Assembly (NCBI GenBank): GCA_019918135.1
Contig: WBZZ01000515.1
Location: 145,001-209,000 of the forward strand
Direction of reading: 5' to 3'
Length of the DNA: 64,000 nt
Origin: Paulinella micropora
Lineage: Eukaryota; Cercozoa; Imbricatea; Euglyphida; Paulinellidae
The translations under genes and the position numbers were made by a program. How positions within the stretch are numbered: position 1 is the first letter of the stretch; each line of letters opens with the position of its first letter. Below the pieces are notes generated by a model. It was given only the letters and a program-made list of their open reading frames with translations. It did not search any database and was not told the DNA's origin. Below are positions 36,022 through 46,653 of the stretch, one piece after another.

Positions 36022-37353
36022 TCAAAAGTCCACGTTGGTGTCGAAGCGGTGGTGGTCGACCCCTTGCAGCGCGGCCACGACCCCGCTCCGGCCCGCGTAC
36101 GAGGCCTCGCGGCGCTCGAAAAAGTTGGCCGACGTCCGCAGCGAGATCATGTCCATCCAGGGGAAGGGATTCTCGGCGTGCCAGAGCTTGGCGTAGCCCA
36201 GGGCCACGAGCAGCCGGTCCGTGATCATTTTCACGTACTCGAGCAGCAGCTCGGCGTTGAGCCCAATGATCTCGCTGGGCAGGCTGGCGCGCACAAACTC
36301 TGTCTCGATGGCCAGGGCGCTCCGGGCCATGGCGTGGACGGTGGCAGCCGGTAGCCGGAACTCGGGTTCCAGGTACTGGGTGTACAGCAGGCACGCAAAG
36401 TCACAGTGCAGCCCCTCGTCCCGGCTGATCCACAGGTTGGACGCCGCTTTCCCGGGCAGCAGGTTGCGTTTCTTGAAGTAGAACACGCCGCAGAAGGAAG
36501 CGGAGAAGAAGACCCCCTCGACGAACGCAAAGGCGACCAGGCGTTGCGCAAAGGGGGCGTCGCTGCGCATCCACTCCAGCGCCCAGTCGGCCTTGGCGCG
36601 CACCGCCGGCAGCGTGTCGATGGCGCGGAACAGCTCCTGCTTGCGCGCCGCGCCGGTCACCAGGGACTCGATCAGCAGGCTGTACATCTCGGAGTGGATC
36701 GCCTCCATGCACAGCTGGACGCTGTAGAAGCACCTGATCTCCGGCACCTGGATCTCTTGCTGGAAGCGCAAGCACAGGTTCTCCATCACGATGCCGTCGC
36801 TGGCGGCAAAGAAGGCCAGGATCATGTCCACGTACCCGCGCTCATTAGGCGTCAGCCTCTCCTGGTAGTGCAGTGCGTCCTCGCTCAGGTCCACCTCCTC
36901 CGCCGTCCAGAAGCTCGCGAGGTGCTGCTTGTACATCTTGTACGCCGCGGGGTACCGGATGGGGAAGAGGGTGTAGTTGGCGTCGGTCCGGGCCAGGAGG
37001 CGGGGGCCCCCCGCGGCCCCGGACGGGCCGCCCGCCGCGGCGCCCACACGGGGGGCGGCGTCGTCCCCCGCCGGCGTGCCAGACAGAGCGGCTTTCTTGG
37101 GCTGGTGGCCGGCCCCGTTGTGCCACGCCCCCTCCTCGGGCGACGCTCCTTCTTCTGGCAACGTGCCGGCGGCCACGGCGGCCGCGCCGGCGTCGTCCTC
37201 CGCCGGCGTGTCAGACGAAGTGAGTTTTCTTTTCTTGTGGCTGGGCCCGTTGGACCATGCCCCCTCGGGCGACGCCGCTCCTTCGGACCAGGAGCCGGCG
37301 GGCTCGGGGCGCTGCTCGGGCTCGGAGTGTCGCTCGGGCTCGGGGTCCGCCAT
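36022..37353 (-). CDS. Ribonucleoside-diphosphate reductase small subunit (class Ia R2)
   Basis: 443 codons, apparently whole. Start chosen at MADPEPERHSEPEQ, because upstream codons are Pro/Gly artefacts. Residues ~1-115 are a disordered acidic extension (with a KKRK patch) containing an imperfect internal repeat (PEEGAxxxEGAWxNG). The catalytic domain follows. FWTAEEVDLS has the first iron ligand Asp, DGIVMENLCLRF a ligand Glu, and QLCMEAIHSEMYSLLIE ligand Glu/His and the radical Tyr. VEGVFFSASF has a Glu, and SRDEGLHCDFACLLY the last Glu/His. The C terminus RFDTNVDF matches the peptide by which R2 docks on the large subunit. It supplies the tyrosyl radical for dNTP synthesis, letting the virus replicate in resting cells. 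The large subunit is not in the window. Confidence 0.95.
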   Translation of the reverse strand: MADPEPERHSEPEQRPEPAGSWSEGAASPEGAWSNGPSHKKRKLTSSDTPAEDDAGAAAVAAGTLPEEGASPEEGAWHNGAGHQPKKAALSGTPAGDDAAPRVGAAAGGPSGAAGGPRLLARTDANYTLFPIRYPAAYKMYKQHLASFWTAEEVDLSEDALHYQERLTPNERGYVDMILAFFAASDGIVMENLCLRFQQEIQVPEIRCFYSVQLCMEAIHSEMYSLLIESLVTGAARKQELFRAIDTLPAVRAKADWALEWMRSDAPFAQRLVAFAFVEGVFFSASFCGVFYFKKRNLLPGKAASNLWISRDEGLHCDFACLLYTQYLEPEFRLPAATVHAMARSALAIETEFVRASLPSEIIGLNAELLLEYVKMITDRLLVALGYAKLWHAENPFPWMDMISLRTSANFFERREASYAGRSGVVAALQGVDHHRFDTNVDF

Positions 37354-37928
37354 CTCCCCCGTGCTACTGCGGGGTCGGAAAATGAGCAGCCCCCGTGCCG
37401 TGCCCCAGCAGCGCCCCCGGGGAGGGGGGCTGCGGCCGGCGTGCGTCGTGGCTGCGCTCTCCACCCCCCCCCCCCCCGGGGGGCGCTGGCCCCCTCCCGT
37501 AGGCGCGCAGGAGGGGGAGGAGGGTGCCGCCGCCGGCGTGCGCCGGCCGGAGACCGACAGGCCGCCGCCGCTCCCTCTGGCTGCCCCGCCGGCACACACA
37601 CGCGCGGGGGCGCGTGCCACCCCCTCCCCGGCACGGAGGAGGGGTGGGGGGGGCGGGGGTGGCACGTGCGCAGACGGGGGGGGGGGCGCAGCTTCCCCCC
37701 CCCCCCGGGCGCGCGCCTGCCACCCCCGCGCCCAGCGCTGCGCCTGCCGCTGCCCCCGCCACTACCTTCCGGGGGAGGAAAAGCGGGGGAGCGCGTTCCT
37801 CCTCCTCCCCCCTCCTTGCCCTCGCCTGCGCCCTCCCCCCTCTCCGCCGCCTGCCCGGGCCCTGCTGTGCGCTTCGAGGCCCTAGCTAGGCAAAGTCGGG
37901 ACGAACAGCCGGGGAGGCGCGCGCCCGC
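37354..37928. other. GC-rich intergenic stretch with long C/G runs
   Basis: It contains CCCCCCCCCCCCGGGG-type runs near 37,466 and 37,695. It lies between divergent genes (RNR on the minus strand and the locus at 37,929 on the plus strand), so it should hold both promoters. No reliable frame is seen. Confidence 0.6.
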
Positions 37929-39490
37929 ATGATCTCCACCCCGAACAAGCGTGCCGTGGGCGTACCCGCCGTTGGCGCCAATCAACGACCAGCGAAGCGT
38001 TGTAAGGTCTGCTCTGCTGGACCCAAGATTCACATCGTGGTGACCATGGGGGAAGATCGTTCCTACGTGCCGGCGCTAGCCCGGGCTTGCTGGGGCCTAC
38101 AAGAGACACGAGGGGACGGGGAGGCGAAGCACTCCTGGCACGTTCCACAGTGCCAGGCACCACCCGGCGTGCTGCGGGGCCGTCCAGGGCTGGAGCTGTT
38201 CGCTGCCAGCCGGCCGCTCTTCAAGTGGCAAAGCCCCCGAGCCTACTTGGAAAGCTTCTCCGGCGACTTTGAAGTAATCGTGATAGAAGTAGGGGGGAGG
38301 GCCTGCTCCCAAACCTGACCATCTACAGTGCGTTGGAGCACCTCTTCGTGGAAGGGCGCGAGCTGCCCCGCTTTCAGGGCCTGCGCTTTGACGTGGTTGG
38401 GTTGGGCTGCGACTTGCACGCCACTCCTAGCCAAGCCATGCAGGAATTCAAAGCTTGGTGCGTTCTCAGGCAGGCAGCTTCCCAAACACTGGCTCTTCCC
38501 CAGCGGTCGGCTGAGTGGACAGGGAAATTCGTGGCTTCTCTCTCCCGAGACCCGCTGGCCGCCTTGGTACAGCAGGGGCAGCCCCTCGATTTCTTGAAGA
38601 AGGCCTACACCTGCTGGAGGGCGGCCTATAGCCCTACGTACCAGGACAACGTTGACAGGCTTCGGCCGGTGATTGAATCCCAATTAGTGGCCTGTTTTGG
38701 TCTGCACCTCGAGCGCTACCCGTCCTTACAGGAAATCCGTGCCATGCCTATCAACCAGCAGAAGCTACGAGAGTTGCTTGGTTACCTGACCGGGTATTAT
38801 TCAGTGTCGGTGGACAGAGGGCGGGCGTCGTCGTTCCCCTTGCCGGCCCAGCACCTGCAGCACGCCGTTTCATTCCTGGACCGACCAAGCCTGTCTGCGC
38901 TCAGCCAGACCTCGCGGCCCTTGTTCCAGTTGACGACACAAGCCTGGGACAGGGGGGACCAGGGCCTAGATAACCAGGCAGTGCATCTAGCCACCGATTA
39001 CCGGCTACCACCGCGTAGCCCAGGAGGAAGCTTCGAACGGACACGGCCTGTGTTTAGCACACACGTGGCCACCAACCCCGGGGCCCGCTGGACGGCACAG
39101 GTCCGCGTGTCGGTAAATTACGGCAGGGAAACCGCCGAAGTCGCGCTGCTGAAAACAGCGGAAGGCCTGACCGCGACAGTGCTCAAAGCGTCGCTGCCCC
39201 TCGTCGTTTGGGGGCAGCGCCTTACACACCCACAAATACAGCGCTGGGTCCAAGTGCGCCTCTTGAACTTTGCAGGTGCCGCTGCGTATCACTGCCTAGC
39301 CGGGGTTACGCGGGAAGCCCTAGCCGTTCTAGCTGCTCCAGAGGGGAGGCTTGTCCAGGCCAAGCACGATATCTACACCGAGGAAGGACAAGACCGTTGG
39401 TATAGCAGGCTTTACTGCCCCGAGGGTCTGCACCCCCCTAACACTCACCGACAACTCCCGCTCGCGAGCGCCGGACCAGCCCCAGCCTAG
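37929..39490 (+). pseudogene. Unknown viral protein locus (about 515 codons)
   Basis: It begins MISTPNKRAVGVPAVG with a small basic, Cys-containing patch (KRCKVCSAG). The middle is helical (FLKKAYTCWRAAYSPTYQD, LRELLGYLTGYYSVS) and the C-terminal half is beta-rich (ARWTAQVRVSVNYGRETAEV). No motif I recognise. One break is visible. Its position between RNR and the Bro-like gene and its strong coding bias mark it as a genuine viral gene. Confidence 0.5.
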
Positions 39491-39966
39491 CCAGAAGCCA
39501 GGGGGCGTCCGGCCGGACTCGGGTAACCCCCTGTCGGGACACTGGCGGCTCTGGGCGCCGTGGCTCGGCCGAGGCTTTAGCCGGGGCACCAAGCGCCGGT
39601 CGAGGCTTGGGCTTGGCCGGGTGACACAGGCCGGGGGCTGCGCAGGAGACGCCTCTGTCGTGCGGTGGCCAGCAGAGCTTCTTCTAGCCTGGCTCTGGCT
39701 GTGCCGGCTTTAGTTCGGACCAGGACGGAAAAGGGGCCTACCACTCCTGTCCACCGCCAGCTCTTAATAAGAAGTACCTTGGGTAAAAATAGACATTCAT
39801 TATTGGCCTGCTGGCACTGTGTTCCGGCGGCCAGTAGAGGAGGTGAGCGGGGGGTGTGCCCTCCGGCCTGCGCACGTGGGCTAAACCACGCCTGCCCCGT
39901 CGAAGACCTGCTGAGCTCTGACCAGCCCCCGGCCGAAGCCGCTGGCGCGTGTGCACGGGCCCCCGG
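39491..39966. other. Intergenic stretch between convergent genes
   Basis: GC-rich with CGGCCGGGG-type words. The AT-rich segment TCTTAATAAGAAGTACCTTG (39,763) and the following TTATTGG could hold weak poly(A) signals for both flanking genes. No gene is seen. Confidence 0.5.
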
Positions 39967-41571
39967 CTACCCCTCGGCCAGCGCCCGCCGGCAGGCCGCC
40001 TCCAGCAGCGCCTCGTCGTCCTGGTGGTACAGGTTCACCTGCCGCAAGGCACCTCCGACCAGGCGCTGCACGCGCGGGGGAGGCTGGCCGCCGTGCGCCG
40101 CCCGGTAGCCAGCCGCCGCGTACTTGCCGGCCCGGATCAGCAGCCCCGTGAGCTCGGCGCCCCTGGGCGCGGGCGCCGGCGCCAACCGCAGCAGGACCTC
40201 GGTCAAGCCCAGCTCCGCCCGCGGCACCGCCTCCGCCGGCAGCGCCGGTGCTCGCGGGGCCAGGGTGCCGGCGCCCGGCGCCGGCTCGCCCCCGGCCGGC
40301 TCGCCCTCGACCGGCGCGCCCTCGGGGCGGGCCTCCGGCCCGGTCGACTCGTCGAGCGGTGCGCCGCCGGGCGCCGGCAGCGCCGCGTGGCTGCCCAGCG
40401 CCTGCTCGAACGTAGCACAAACCCCCGCGCGCTGTAGCAGCGCGAGCGCCCGCCTGGCGTTGTTCCGTCGCTCGTCACTGACGAACATGATGTCGCGGGC
40501 ATCCAGCGCCAGCCCGCCCTCCTGCAGCTGTTGCTGGTACAGATCCACCGTGGTCTGATACACGCGGAAGACGGCCTGCTGGTTAGCCGCGACGCTTTCG
40601 CACCTGAGCTGCAGCTGCTTCTGTTCCAGTGCCCAGCCGGCCTCCAGTGCTTCGCGCCTGAGCTGCAGCTGTTTCTGTTCCAGGGCCCAGCCTGTCTCCA
40701 GTGCGGCCAGCTCTTCTTCGCAAACCACGCGCTTGAGGAGGGCCAATTCCCGCTTCGCTGCTAGCAACTCTCGCTCCGACTCCAGCAGTTCCAAGCACCG
40801 CCGCTTCACGGCCGGCTCCGCCAGCTCCTGCGGCGGTGGCGGTTGCACCTGGACCGCACCTGCCGCCGGTACGGCGGCCAGCGACGATGTGATCACCGGC
40901 GCAGTGCTAGGCAGCGCGGGCTGCGCCGTGCTCACCCCCGCCAGCAGCTCGCGCCTGGTAGCCTCAGATAGCTCCTGCCGCCTGAGGGGCAGGGCCTGTT
41001 CCAACTCGTGGTCGCCCGCACAGGCACGGGTGGCGAGATTTGCCTGTTCACGCCTGAGTACCTTGCCGGCTGAGCCAGGGACCAAAGGCAGGATCTTAAG
41101 TAGGTCGCACAACTGGCAACAATCTATTGCCGCGCCCCTTTGCCCATTCGAACGTTTGAATGCAATTTTTTTAGGAAGAACCCCGGGCACCCCAAAGTTG
41201 GGGTCACCCATTTTATCCTTTAGTCGGTCATAGTCCTTTCTAGCAGCCTTGGTCGAACAGCCCTTGAGGGCGGCGATGACGTCGGTAATTGCATAGAAAC
41301 CCTCTTGCTGGCGTTGAATAGCTTTCTTCAGGGTTTCTTCACTCAGGCCCATGAGCAAGGGGTTGTCTTGAATCGCGGCGTTGGTGGCAACCGACGCCAT
41401 CGCGCGTGGCGGCTGTGCGTCAGCAGAAACCTGCCCTTCAAGCTCGCCATCCTCTGTCTCACTCCCAGAAGACGAGGACTCCACCGCCGTGGGCTCGGGC
41501 TCGGCGGAAGGACGACGGCGCTGGGCACGCGTCCGCATCTTGGCGGACAGCTCGCTCAGCCGGTTCTGCAT
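39967..41571 (-). CDS. Bro-N/antirepressor-like DNA-binding protein with coiled coil (534 aa)
   Basis: Start chosen at MQNRLSELSAKMRTRAQRRR, because upstream is low complexity. Residues ~15-55 are basic then acidic (SSSSGSETEDGELEG). Residues ~75-185 resemble the Bro-N/phage antirepressor fold: GFYAITDVIAALKG, KAARKDYDRLKDKM, KIAFKRSNGQRGAAIDCCQ and LKILPLVPGSAGKVLRREQ (compare the DVxxAL, YWxxLK, DGKxR and ll.iP.s...R order). A coiled coil follows (ELLAAKRELALLKRVVCEEE, with an exact ~24-residue tandem repeat around ALEQKQLQLR). The Ala/Pro/Gly-rich linker and a helical C-terminal domain complete it. Bro proteins bind DNA or nucleosomes and are scattered in baculoviruses, ascoviruses, poxviruses and other large viruses. 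The frame is whole. Two related loci lie just upstream. Confidence 0.6.
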   Translation of the reverse strand: MQNRLSELSAKMRTRAQRRRPSAEPEPTAVESSSSGSETEDGELEGQVSADAQPPRAMASVATNAAIQDNPLLMGLSEETLKKAIQRQQEGFYAITDVIAALKGCSTKAARKDYDRLKDKMGDPNFGVPGVLPKKIAFKRSNGQRGAAIDCCQLCDLLKILPLVPGSAGKVLRREQANLATRACAGDHELEQALPLRRQELSEATRRELLAGVSTAQPALPSTAPVITSSLAAVPAAGAVQVQPPPPQELAEPAVKRRCLELLESERELLAAKRELALLKRVVCEEELAALETGWALEQKQLQLRREALEAGWALEQKQLQLRCESVAANQQAVFRVYQTTVDLYQQQLQEGGLALDARDIMFVSDERRNNARRALALLQRAGVCATFEQALGSHAALPAPGGAPLDESTGPEARPEGAPVEGEPAGGEPAPGAGTLAPRAPALPAEAVPRAELGLTEVLLRLAPAPAPRGAELTGLLIRAGKYAAAGYRAAHGGQPPPRVQRLVGGALRQVNLYHQDDEALLEAACRRALAEG

Positions 41572-42235
41572 CGGTACTACGCTCCGCGCGGGGGTTGTGG
41601 GGCGGCTGCATGCACGCGGCCGACGGAGTGCGCCGGGCGGCAGTGTGCGTAGGCCCCTCTCCTGCCCAACGCACGCTCGCTGTCCTTTCCCCGGGACGGC
41701 AGAAAGAAAGTAAGGGCGGGGAACAGGAGAAGGGCAGGCGGGCAGCGGGGAGGAAAGGGGTGGGAAAAAGGGGGCGGAGGAGGGGAAGCCTCCTCCCCTG
41801 CGCGCCAGGGACAGGGCGTGGGGGTGCGCGGCCTCCGGGGGGAAGAGAGGGGTGTGGGGGGGGGGGGGGGGGGGGGCTTGCGTGCGGGGCGCGCGGCCCG
41901 GGGCAAGCGCGCGCACGAGGGGCGGGGCCAGGAAGGCGAGGACCGGGAGGGGCAAGGAGGGGGGCGTGCGCGGGCCAGGCGCGGCCGCCTAGCGCGCCCC
42001 CCTAGCCCTACTACTCCCCTGTCTCGGCCGTGTGCCTGCAGATCCTGCCTGACGTCGAGCTAGCTAAGGTGGCAGGCCGTCAAGCAGGCTGCCGCGGGCT
42101 AGACCTGGACTAGGCCAGGATCTATTCTCTCTGCGTCGGGCCCGCACAACTCGCAGGCTAGCACTGGCCTTGCCAGGCAACGGACCGAGCTTTGGACAAG
42201 AGATCTTGCAGCGGCCTGCCATTGCTGAATGTTGC
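41572..42235. other. G-rich intergenic stretch
   Basis: Runs of up to 21 G near 41,855-41,875, then a moderately GC segment without a convincing frame. Probably the promoter side of the Bro-like gene and the 3' side of the next. Confidence 0.55.
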
Positions 42236-43107
42236 TTAGGAATCTGCAGAAGAACACGAAGGCTTTAATAAAGAAAAGGAGCGCAGAGCTAAAACATCTC
42301 CATGTCGTCCAAGGTGATCTGCAGCTTGGCATTCGTGTGGATGTACTCGGCAAACAGGATCGCAGCGCGGGCGGCCGTGTTGCCTACAAAGCCACTCGCA
42401 TAGGCCAATACTACACAGAGGAGAGGTACCCACATACTGAGCCCTGGCAGGCATCCGCCAAGACGAAAACGCGGGATCGAATATCGCCGGCATTAGGGCA
42501 TAATTCCGCGGATGCTCAGGACCACCGGCGGCTTCAGGAATAACCTGGCCAATGTGAAAGTGAAGCTTCTGAATGCCTGCCCAGTCACAGCCACCTCGGC
42601 AACCCGCACCATCAGCAAGCACGGCACGCACTCTACCCCCTCTCTGTGTACCATTCTCGTCAAAGTAGTCTCTGAAAAAGATGCTGCGGCGGTGCTCTAG
42701 GACCCAGCGCCGTACCAGGGCACGCGACATGAAACGCCTCTCGTTCGTCAGGGGCCTGACAAATCCCAGATAGACTGGTTGTGTGTCTATTTCGACATCG
42801 GAATGGAGGCCGCGCAGGGAGTTCTCGGTGGCCCGCAGGTGATCGGCCCAGTAAGAGCAGAGATATCGCTGCCATCCCAGACAGGGGGCCCCGCCGCCGA
42901 CGAGTAGCGGGGAATGACAGGCACAAGCTCTGCCCGACGGTCGCTCGGTCGCTGCGTAGCCTGCCGTGAGCTCTGAACGTGTTCTCTCTCGCTGTCTCCT
43001 GCCACGACGCCCTCTCCCCCGTGGTCGGAACACCATGGCTCTGCCGCGGGCTCGGCCTCGGCGGCAGAGCGACGGCGCGGCGCACGGGTCTGCGCACGGG
43101 TCTGCAT
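42236..43107 (-). pseudogene. Second locus with a Bro-like-gene N terminus
   Basis: The N terminus MQTRAQTRAPRRRSAAEAEP closely matches MRTRAQRRRPSAEPEP of the gene at 39,967-41,571, so the two share an origin. The remainder differs: RATENSLRGLHSDVEIDTQP, FMSRALVRRWVLEHRRSIFF and KLHFHIGQVIPEAAGG look like a folded domain I do not recognise. About two breaks are visible. TTTAAT at 42,263 could provide a poly(A) signal on this strand. Confidence 0.45.
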
Positions 43108-43880
43108 TCTGGCGGCCAGAGTACGGAGGCGTTGGGGCCGGGGGGAGGGCGGGGGCGGGGAGGAGCGTGTCGGGCGGCGGGGCCGCACACCCCCTCCCTG
43201 GCTCTTCCCTGTCCGCACCCCGCTAATACACTTACTGGAGGGCCCACCTTCCCCTCCGCCTCCCTGTCGCCTCCCGGCCCTCAATTGCTAACTAGCGCAT
43301 CTGACAGTGCTTGCTCGGGCCAGGCCCACCCCAGCTCCTCCGTGGTCTTTCCCCCCCGGGCGCCTCGCTGAAACAGACACACCCGGACGGTATCGGCCCC
43401 GGCAGGCCAGGCGAGGGCGTGGTGTCCGCCTCGTCCACCGCCGGGCCACAGTCGCGACCAGCATGCACCGTGTTTGGGAACGAGAAGCGCCCCCCCCCCC
43501 CCCCCCGCCCGGGGAACGTCTCCCCCCTGAGGCGTGCCTTCCAGCGCCGCACCTTCCGCCCCCCCCCCCCCGGGAGGGGGCATTTCCCCCCCCCCCCACC
43601 CTCTGTCCGTCGCCTGCCCCTAAAAAGTCTCGCAATTTTTACAGTGTGCCGGCCCGCGGCGTGTTTGCCTACATTTTGACACCAAAAATGTTTTAATAGA
43701 AATACCTGCTATTTTCCTTTTTTTGCGCTGCCATGCCCCCCCCCCCCCCCGGCCTGCACTAGCCTACAGACACCTGGTGCCGCCAACGGCGCCATAAGGT
43801 CGAACCCGCTAGTGCTGGGTCTGCGCGAAGAACATTTGGCCGCTGCGCGTCGCTCGAATAATCTGTACTGTAGGGTGGAT
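43108..43880. other. Intergenic stretch with C homopolymers
   Basis: C runs of 10-15 occur near 43,491, 43,560, 43,586 and 43,737, interleaved with short unique segments. No supported gene. Confidence 0.6.
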
Positions 43881-43884
43881 GAGT

Positions 43885-44660
43885 GGGGATCTTTCTGCCC
43901 TGCTCGCGCAAGGATGCACCGCAATATTATGACCGTCCCAAAGTGAAACTGACACAAAAACCCGATCCAGAGGTTTCAATCCACTGGATCCAGTTTCATC
44001 GTGCGGATGGTGAATTGGGTCGGGCAATTGATTGCTGCTCGCGCCAGCACCTGACGAGGCTACTCTCCATGCTACCTGGGCCCAGCAGCTGCAGCGCGAG
44101 CAGGCCAATATTGCGACTCGTGCCTGTCCGGGCGACACGAAACTGGAGGGAGCCCTGCCCCCATCCACTGGGCCGAGTTGACAGAAAGAACGCGCAGCGA
44201 GCTGCTGGCAGGCGTCGTCGCGGCTCCGCCGCAGGGGCAGGGGGCGCCGCAGCCCCGGCCAGCTCCTGGCGGCGGTGGCGTTTGCACCTCGACCGCACCT
44301 GCCGCCTGTACGGCAGTCAGCCACGACGTAACCACCGGCGCAGCGCTAGGCAGTGCAGGCTACGCCGTACTCACCCCCCGCCAGCAGCTCGCGCCTGGTA
44401 GCCTTCGACAGCTCCTGCCATCTTCTTCGACAAAAAAAACTTTTGTTTTTCCGTCTGTTTCTCTTTCAGTCGGTCGTAATCCACTCTCACCGCGGTCATA
44501 AAGTAATTCCCGAAAGCTGCAATGACGTCGGTGATCGCATAGACACCTTCTTGCTGGCGTTGGATAGTTTTCTGTAGGGTTCTTCACTCAGGCACATGAG
44601 CCAGGGGTTGTCTTGGATCGCTGGCCAGGGGTCGACGATCTGGGTCACGTTGGCGTACAC
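43885..44660 (-). pseudogene. Decayed third copy of the Bro-like gene
   Basis: The minus strand carries AIQDNPWLMCLSEEP near 44,620, almost the same as AIQDNPLLMGLSEET of the intact gene. Further words follow in the same order down to about 43,900 (the Q-P-P-P-P linker, the Ala-Gly-Ala-Val-x-Val-Q stretch, the LLAGV segment). The reading frame is scattered, with roughly four or more breaks. It is a duplicate that has decayed further than its neighbours. Confidence 0.6.
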
Positions 44661-45280
44661 CGACACGTCGGCGAGCGGGTGCAGCGACAGCTCCCGCAGC
44701 CGCGGGAGGTAGTAGCAGTTAAGCAACACGCCCAGGCACAAGAAGGAGAGCAGGCACGAGCTGGGAGGGGGGAAGCCCTCGCTGGACCCCATGCCGCCAG
44801 GCGCTCTCAGGGGCACGCCTGGTGGCTGCTTTGTGGGACCTAGAGGGCCGGCGGCCGGGCGGGGGAGGGAGCGACGGCAGCCGGCGGCCAGGCGGGCGGG
44901 AGGGAGGGGGCGTGGCGTGGGGTGCACGGTCTAGTGGAGAGAGAGAAGGAAGAGAGGGGGGGGGGGGGGCGCGGGCGACGGCAGCCGGTGTGGCGACGGC
45001 GACGGCATGGCTGTGGCGGCCAGGCGGACGGGGGGGGGGGGGGGTGGGCGCACGGCCTGGTGGAGAGAGCGAAGAAAAGAGCGGAGAGGGGGGGGGGGGG
45101 GGGTCGGGCGACGGCGTGGCGCACTGTTCGAGGGGGGGAGGGAGTGAGGACGCGCGCGGGGGGAAGAGTGGAGCTGAGCGACGGCGTGCTACAACCCACC
45201 CCTTTCCCTCCTTGGCCCCCCGCTGTCTCGGGTCTCGCCCCAGCCTGAGCTCTGGCAGTCAACCGTGTAGCAAGAGCAGC
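44661..45280. other. G-rich low-complexity upstream region of the GNAT gene
   Basis: Several runs of 10-17 G separated by ~100 bp of similar sequence (GGTGGAGAGAGCGAAG- and GGAGAGAGAGAAGG-type words), i.e. a degenerate ~95-bp tandem repeat. Frames are Gly/Arg artefacts. Confidence 0.6.
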
Positions 45281-46024
45281 ATGGCACAGGACCCCAGAGC
45301 AGGGCCCGCGCCAGACACAGCGTGGCCGCGCCCGCCCGCACGCCGGGGGATCAGGGCCGCTTCCCCCGCCGATCTGCCGGCGCTGCGCGACCTGGTGGAA
45401 CGCTCCTTTGACACCAAAACCCGCTCGGGCTTCAAGAATAACTGGAACCTCCTGGCGGGCGCACTGGGCGAACCGCGGGACTCGCTGCTGGTGTATGCGG
45501 AAGAAGCAGACCACGCTACGCCCGAGCCCGGTGTCGTGCTGGCGTACGCTCTCGTGACCCAGGCAGTAGCCTGGCACTTGGATATCTTCGAAGTAGACGT
45601 AGCGCGTCGGGGCCAGGGCCTCGGCCGTGATTTTGCACAAGCACTGCTCGAGCACCTGGCCCACACCACCCCGGCGGACTTTCTTTTTCTGTTCTGCCAG
45701 CCCGCAGAGAGCTATGGCTTCTGGCGAAGGCAGGGGTGGGAGCCCTGTGAGGGCTTACACCGCCACAGCATGCGTCGCCAGGTCCCGCGCCCCACCCCCA
45801 ACTTTAGGCGCTGGTGGCAGCAGCAACCAGGGGCCCGCTCGGTCCAAGTACGCCTGCTGTTCGGTACGGAGGCCTGGGTTGATCCGCACTGCGTAGAGCT
45901 CCCGAGCGGGGGCGGCTTTCTGCCCTGGCGGCAGGATCTGCCCGCCCCGCAGCAAGTGGTTACCTTGGACGCGGTGCAGGTGGGCCACCGCGTGTTTCTG
46001 CCCGAGAAGATTACCGAGCTGTAG
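45281..46024 (+). CDS. GNAT-family N-acetyltransferase (247 aa)
   Basis: Start MAQDPRAGPAPDTAWP chosen because codon bias becomes regular there. After a ~25-residue tail comes a GNAT domain: IRAASPADLPALRDLVERSF (beta1-alpha1), VLAYALVTQ, IFEVDVARRGQGLGRDFAQA (motif A, R-G-x-G-L-G acetyl-CoA loop) and DFLFLFCQPAESYGFWRRQG (motif B, Tyr and Phe-Trp..G). The C-terminal ~90 residues form an extra region of unknown fold. The enzyme should transfer acetyl from acetyl-CoA to an amine; substrate unknown. A histone-tail or host-protein target would fit a virus with its own histone-like protein, but that is inference. The frame is open from start to stop. Confidence 0.75.
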   Translation: MAQDPRAGPAPDTAWPRPPARRGIRAASPADLPALRDLVERSFDTKTRSGFKNNWNLLAGALGEPRDSLLVYAEEADHATPEPGVVLAYALVTQAVAWHLDIFEVDVARRGQGLGRDFAQALLEHLAHTTPADFLFLFCQPAESYGFWRRQGWEPCEGLHRHSMRRQVPRPTPNFRRWWQQQPGARSVQVRLLFGTEAWVDPHCVELPSGGGFLPWRQDLPAPQQVVTLDAVQVGHRVFLPEKITEL

Positions 46025-46090
46025 CGGCAGAGCGGTGATTACACCCGGCTGCTGTGCCAAGTAGACGACCAAGCCGTCTTCTTCGGTCCC

Positions 46091-46552
46091 GTGCTGGACT
46101 CCCGCGATCAGCTTTCGCCCGGGGCCGCTGACCTGGGCGTGCGTCCGACGGACGCCGCTAGCTTCTGGCTCTGGGGGCTGCGCCTGCGCCCACCCCGCCG
46201 CCCACCCCAGTCCGTGCTGCAGCACCTGGCAGCGGGCCCCGCCCCCGGCAGGCGTCGCTGTGATCTCGGGCTCGAGCCCGCGCCCGACTGTGAACGACTG
46301 TACTTCCGGCACCTGGACGTAACGTGGCTGGCTCGGGAGTACGACCTCTTCGATCGGCAGCAACGAGTGTCCGGGCCCCTGGACTACGAGCGCAGCCTGG
46401 CCGGCGACCCCCGGGAGCTGGCCAAAGAGTTCCTAGGTGTGCTAGAAGGCTTCGAGTTTATCGAGGCGGAGGAAAATGAGTCAGAGTCCGAGCCGGAGGA
46501 ACCAGGCGAAGACGGGCAACCAGCCCCGGGGAGGAGGGGGCGCTGGGACTAG
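46091..46552 (+). CDS. Small viral ORF with acidic tail, downstream of GNAT
   Basis: 153 codons with strong coding bias. A hydrophobic/Arg-rich front (SFWLWGLRLRPPRRPPQS), a folded-looking middle (LYFRHLDVTWLAREYDLFDR) and an acidic end (FIEAEENESESEPEEPGED). It lies 66 bp after the GNAT stop on the same strand and is followed by a shared poly(A) signal. The family is not recognised. Confidence 0.5.
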   Translation: MLDSRDQLSPGAADLGVRPTDAASFWLWGLRLRPPRRPPQSVLQHLAAGPAPGRRRCDLGLEPAPDCERLYFRHLDVTWLAREYDLFDRQQRVSGPLDYERSLAGDPRELAKEFLGVLEGFEFIEAEENESESEPEEPGEDGQPAPGRRGRWD

Positions 46553-46653
46553 AATGGGATCCCTTGTTCAAAAGCAACTGCAGACTGTGTTCGACTCTGT
46601 TAGAAGCTGGCGGGTGACGCTAAGAAATCTTGCCGCTAAAACAATGGCCTTCC

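Noticed and set aside
36406-37932. 508-codon plus-strand frame opposite RNR
   Set aside because: A clear shadow of the ribonucleotide reductase gene.
36885-38033. 382-codon minus-strand frame spanning RNR N terminus and intergenic DNA
   Set aside because: Out of frame with RNR and Arg/Pro/Gly-rich. It arises from lack of stops in GC-rich sequence.
41577-42005. Pro/Arg-rich frames upstream of the Bro-like gene, including its possible N-terminal extension to 41,955
   Set aside because: They run through G and C homopolymers. Protein-like text begins only at the methionine at 41,571.
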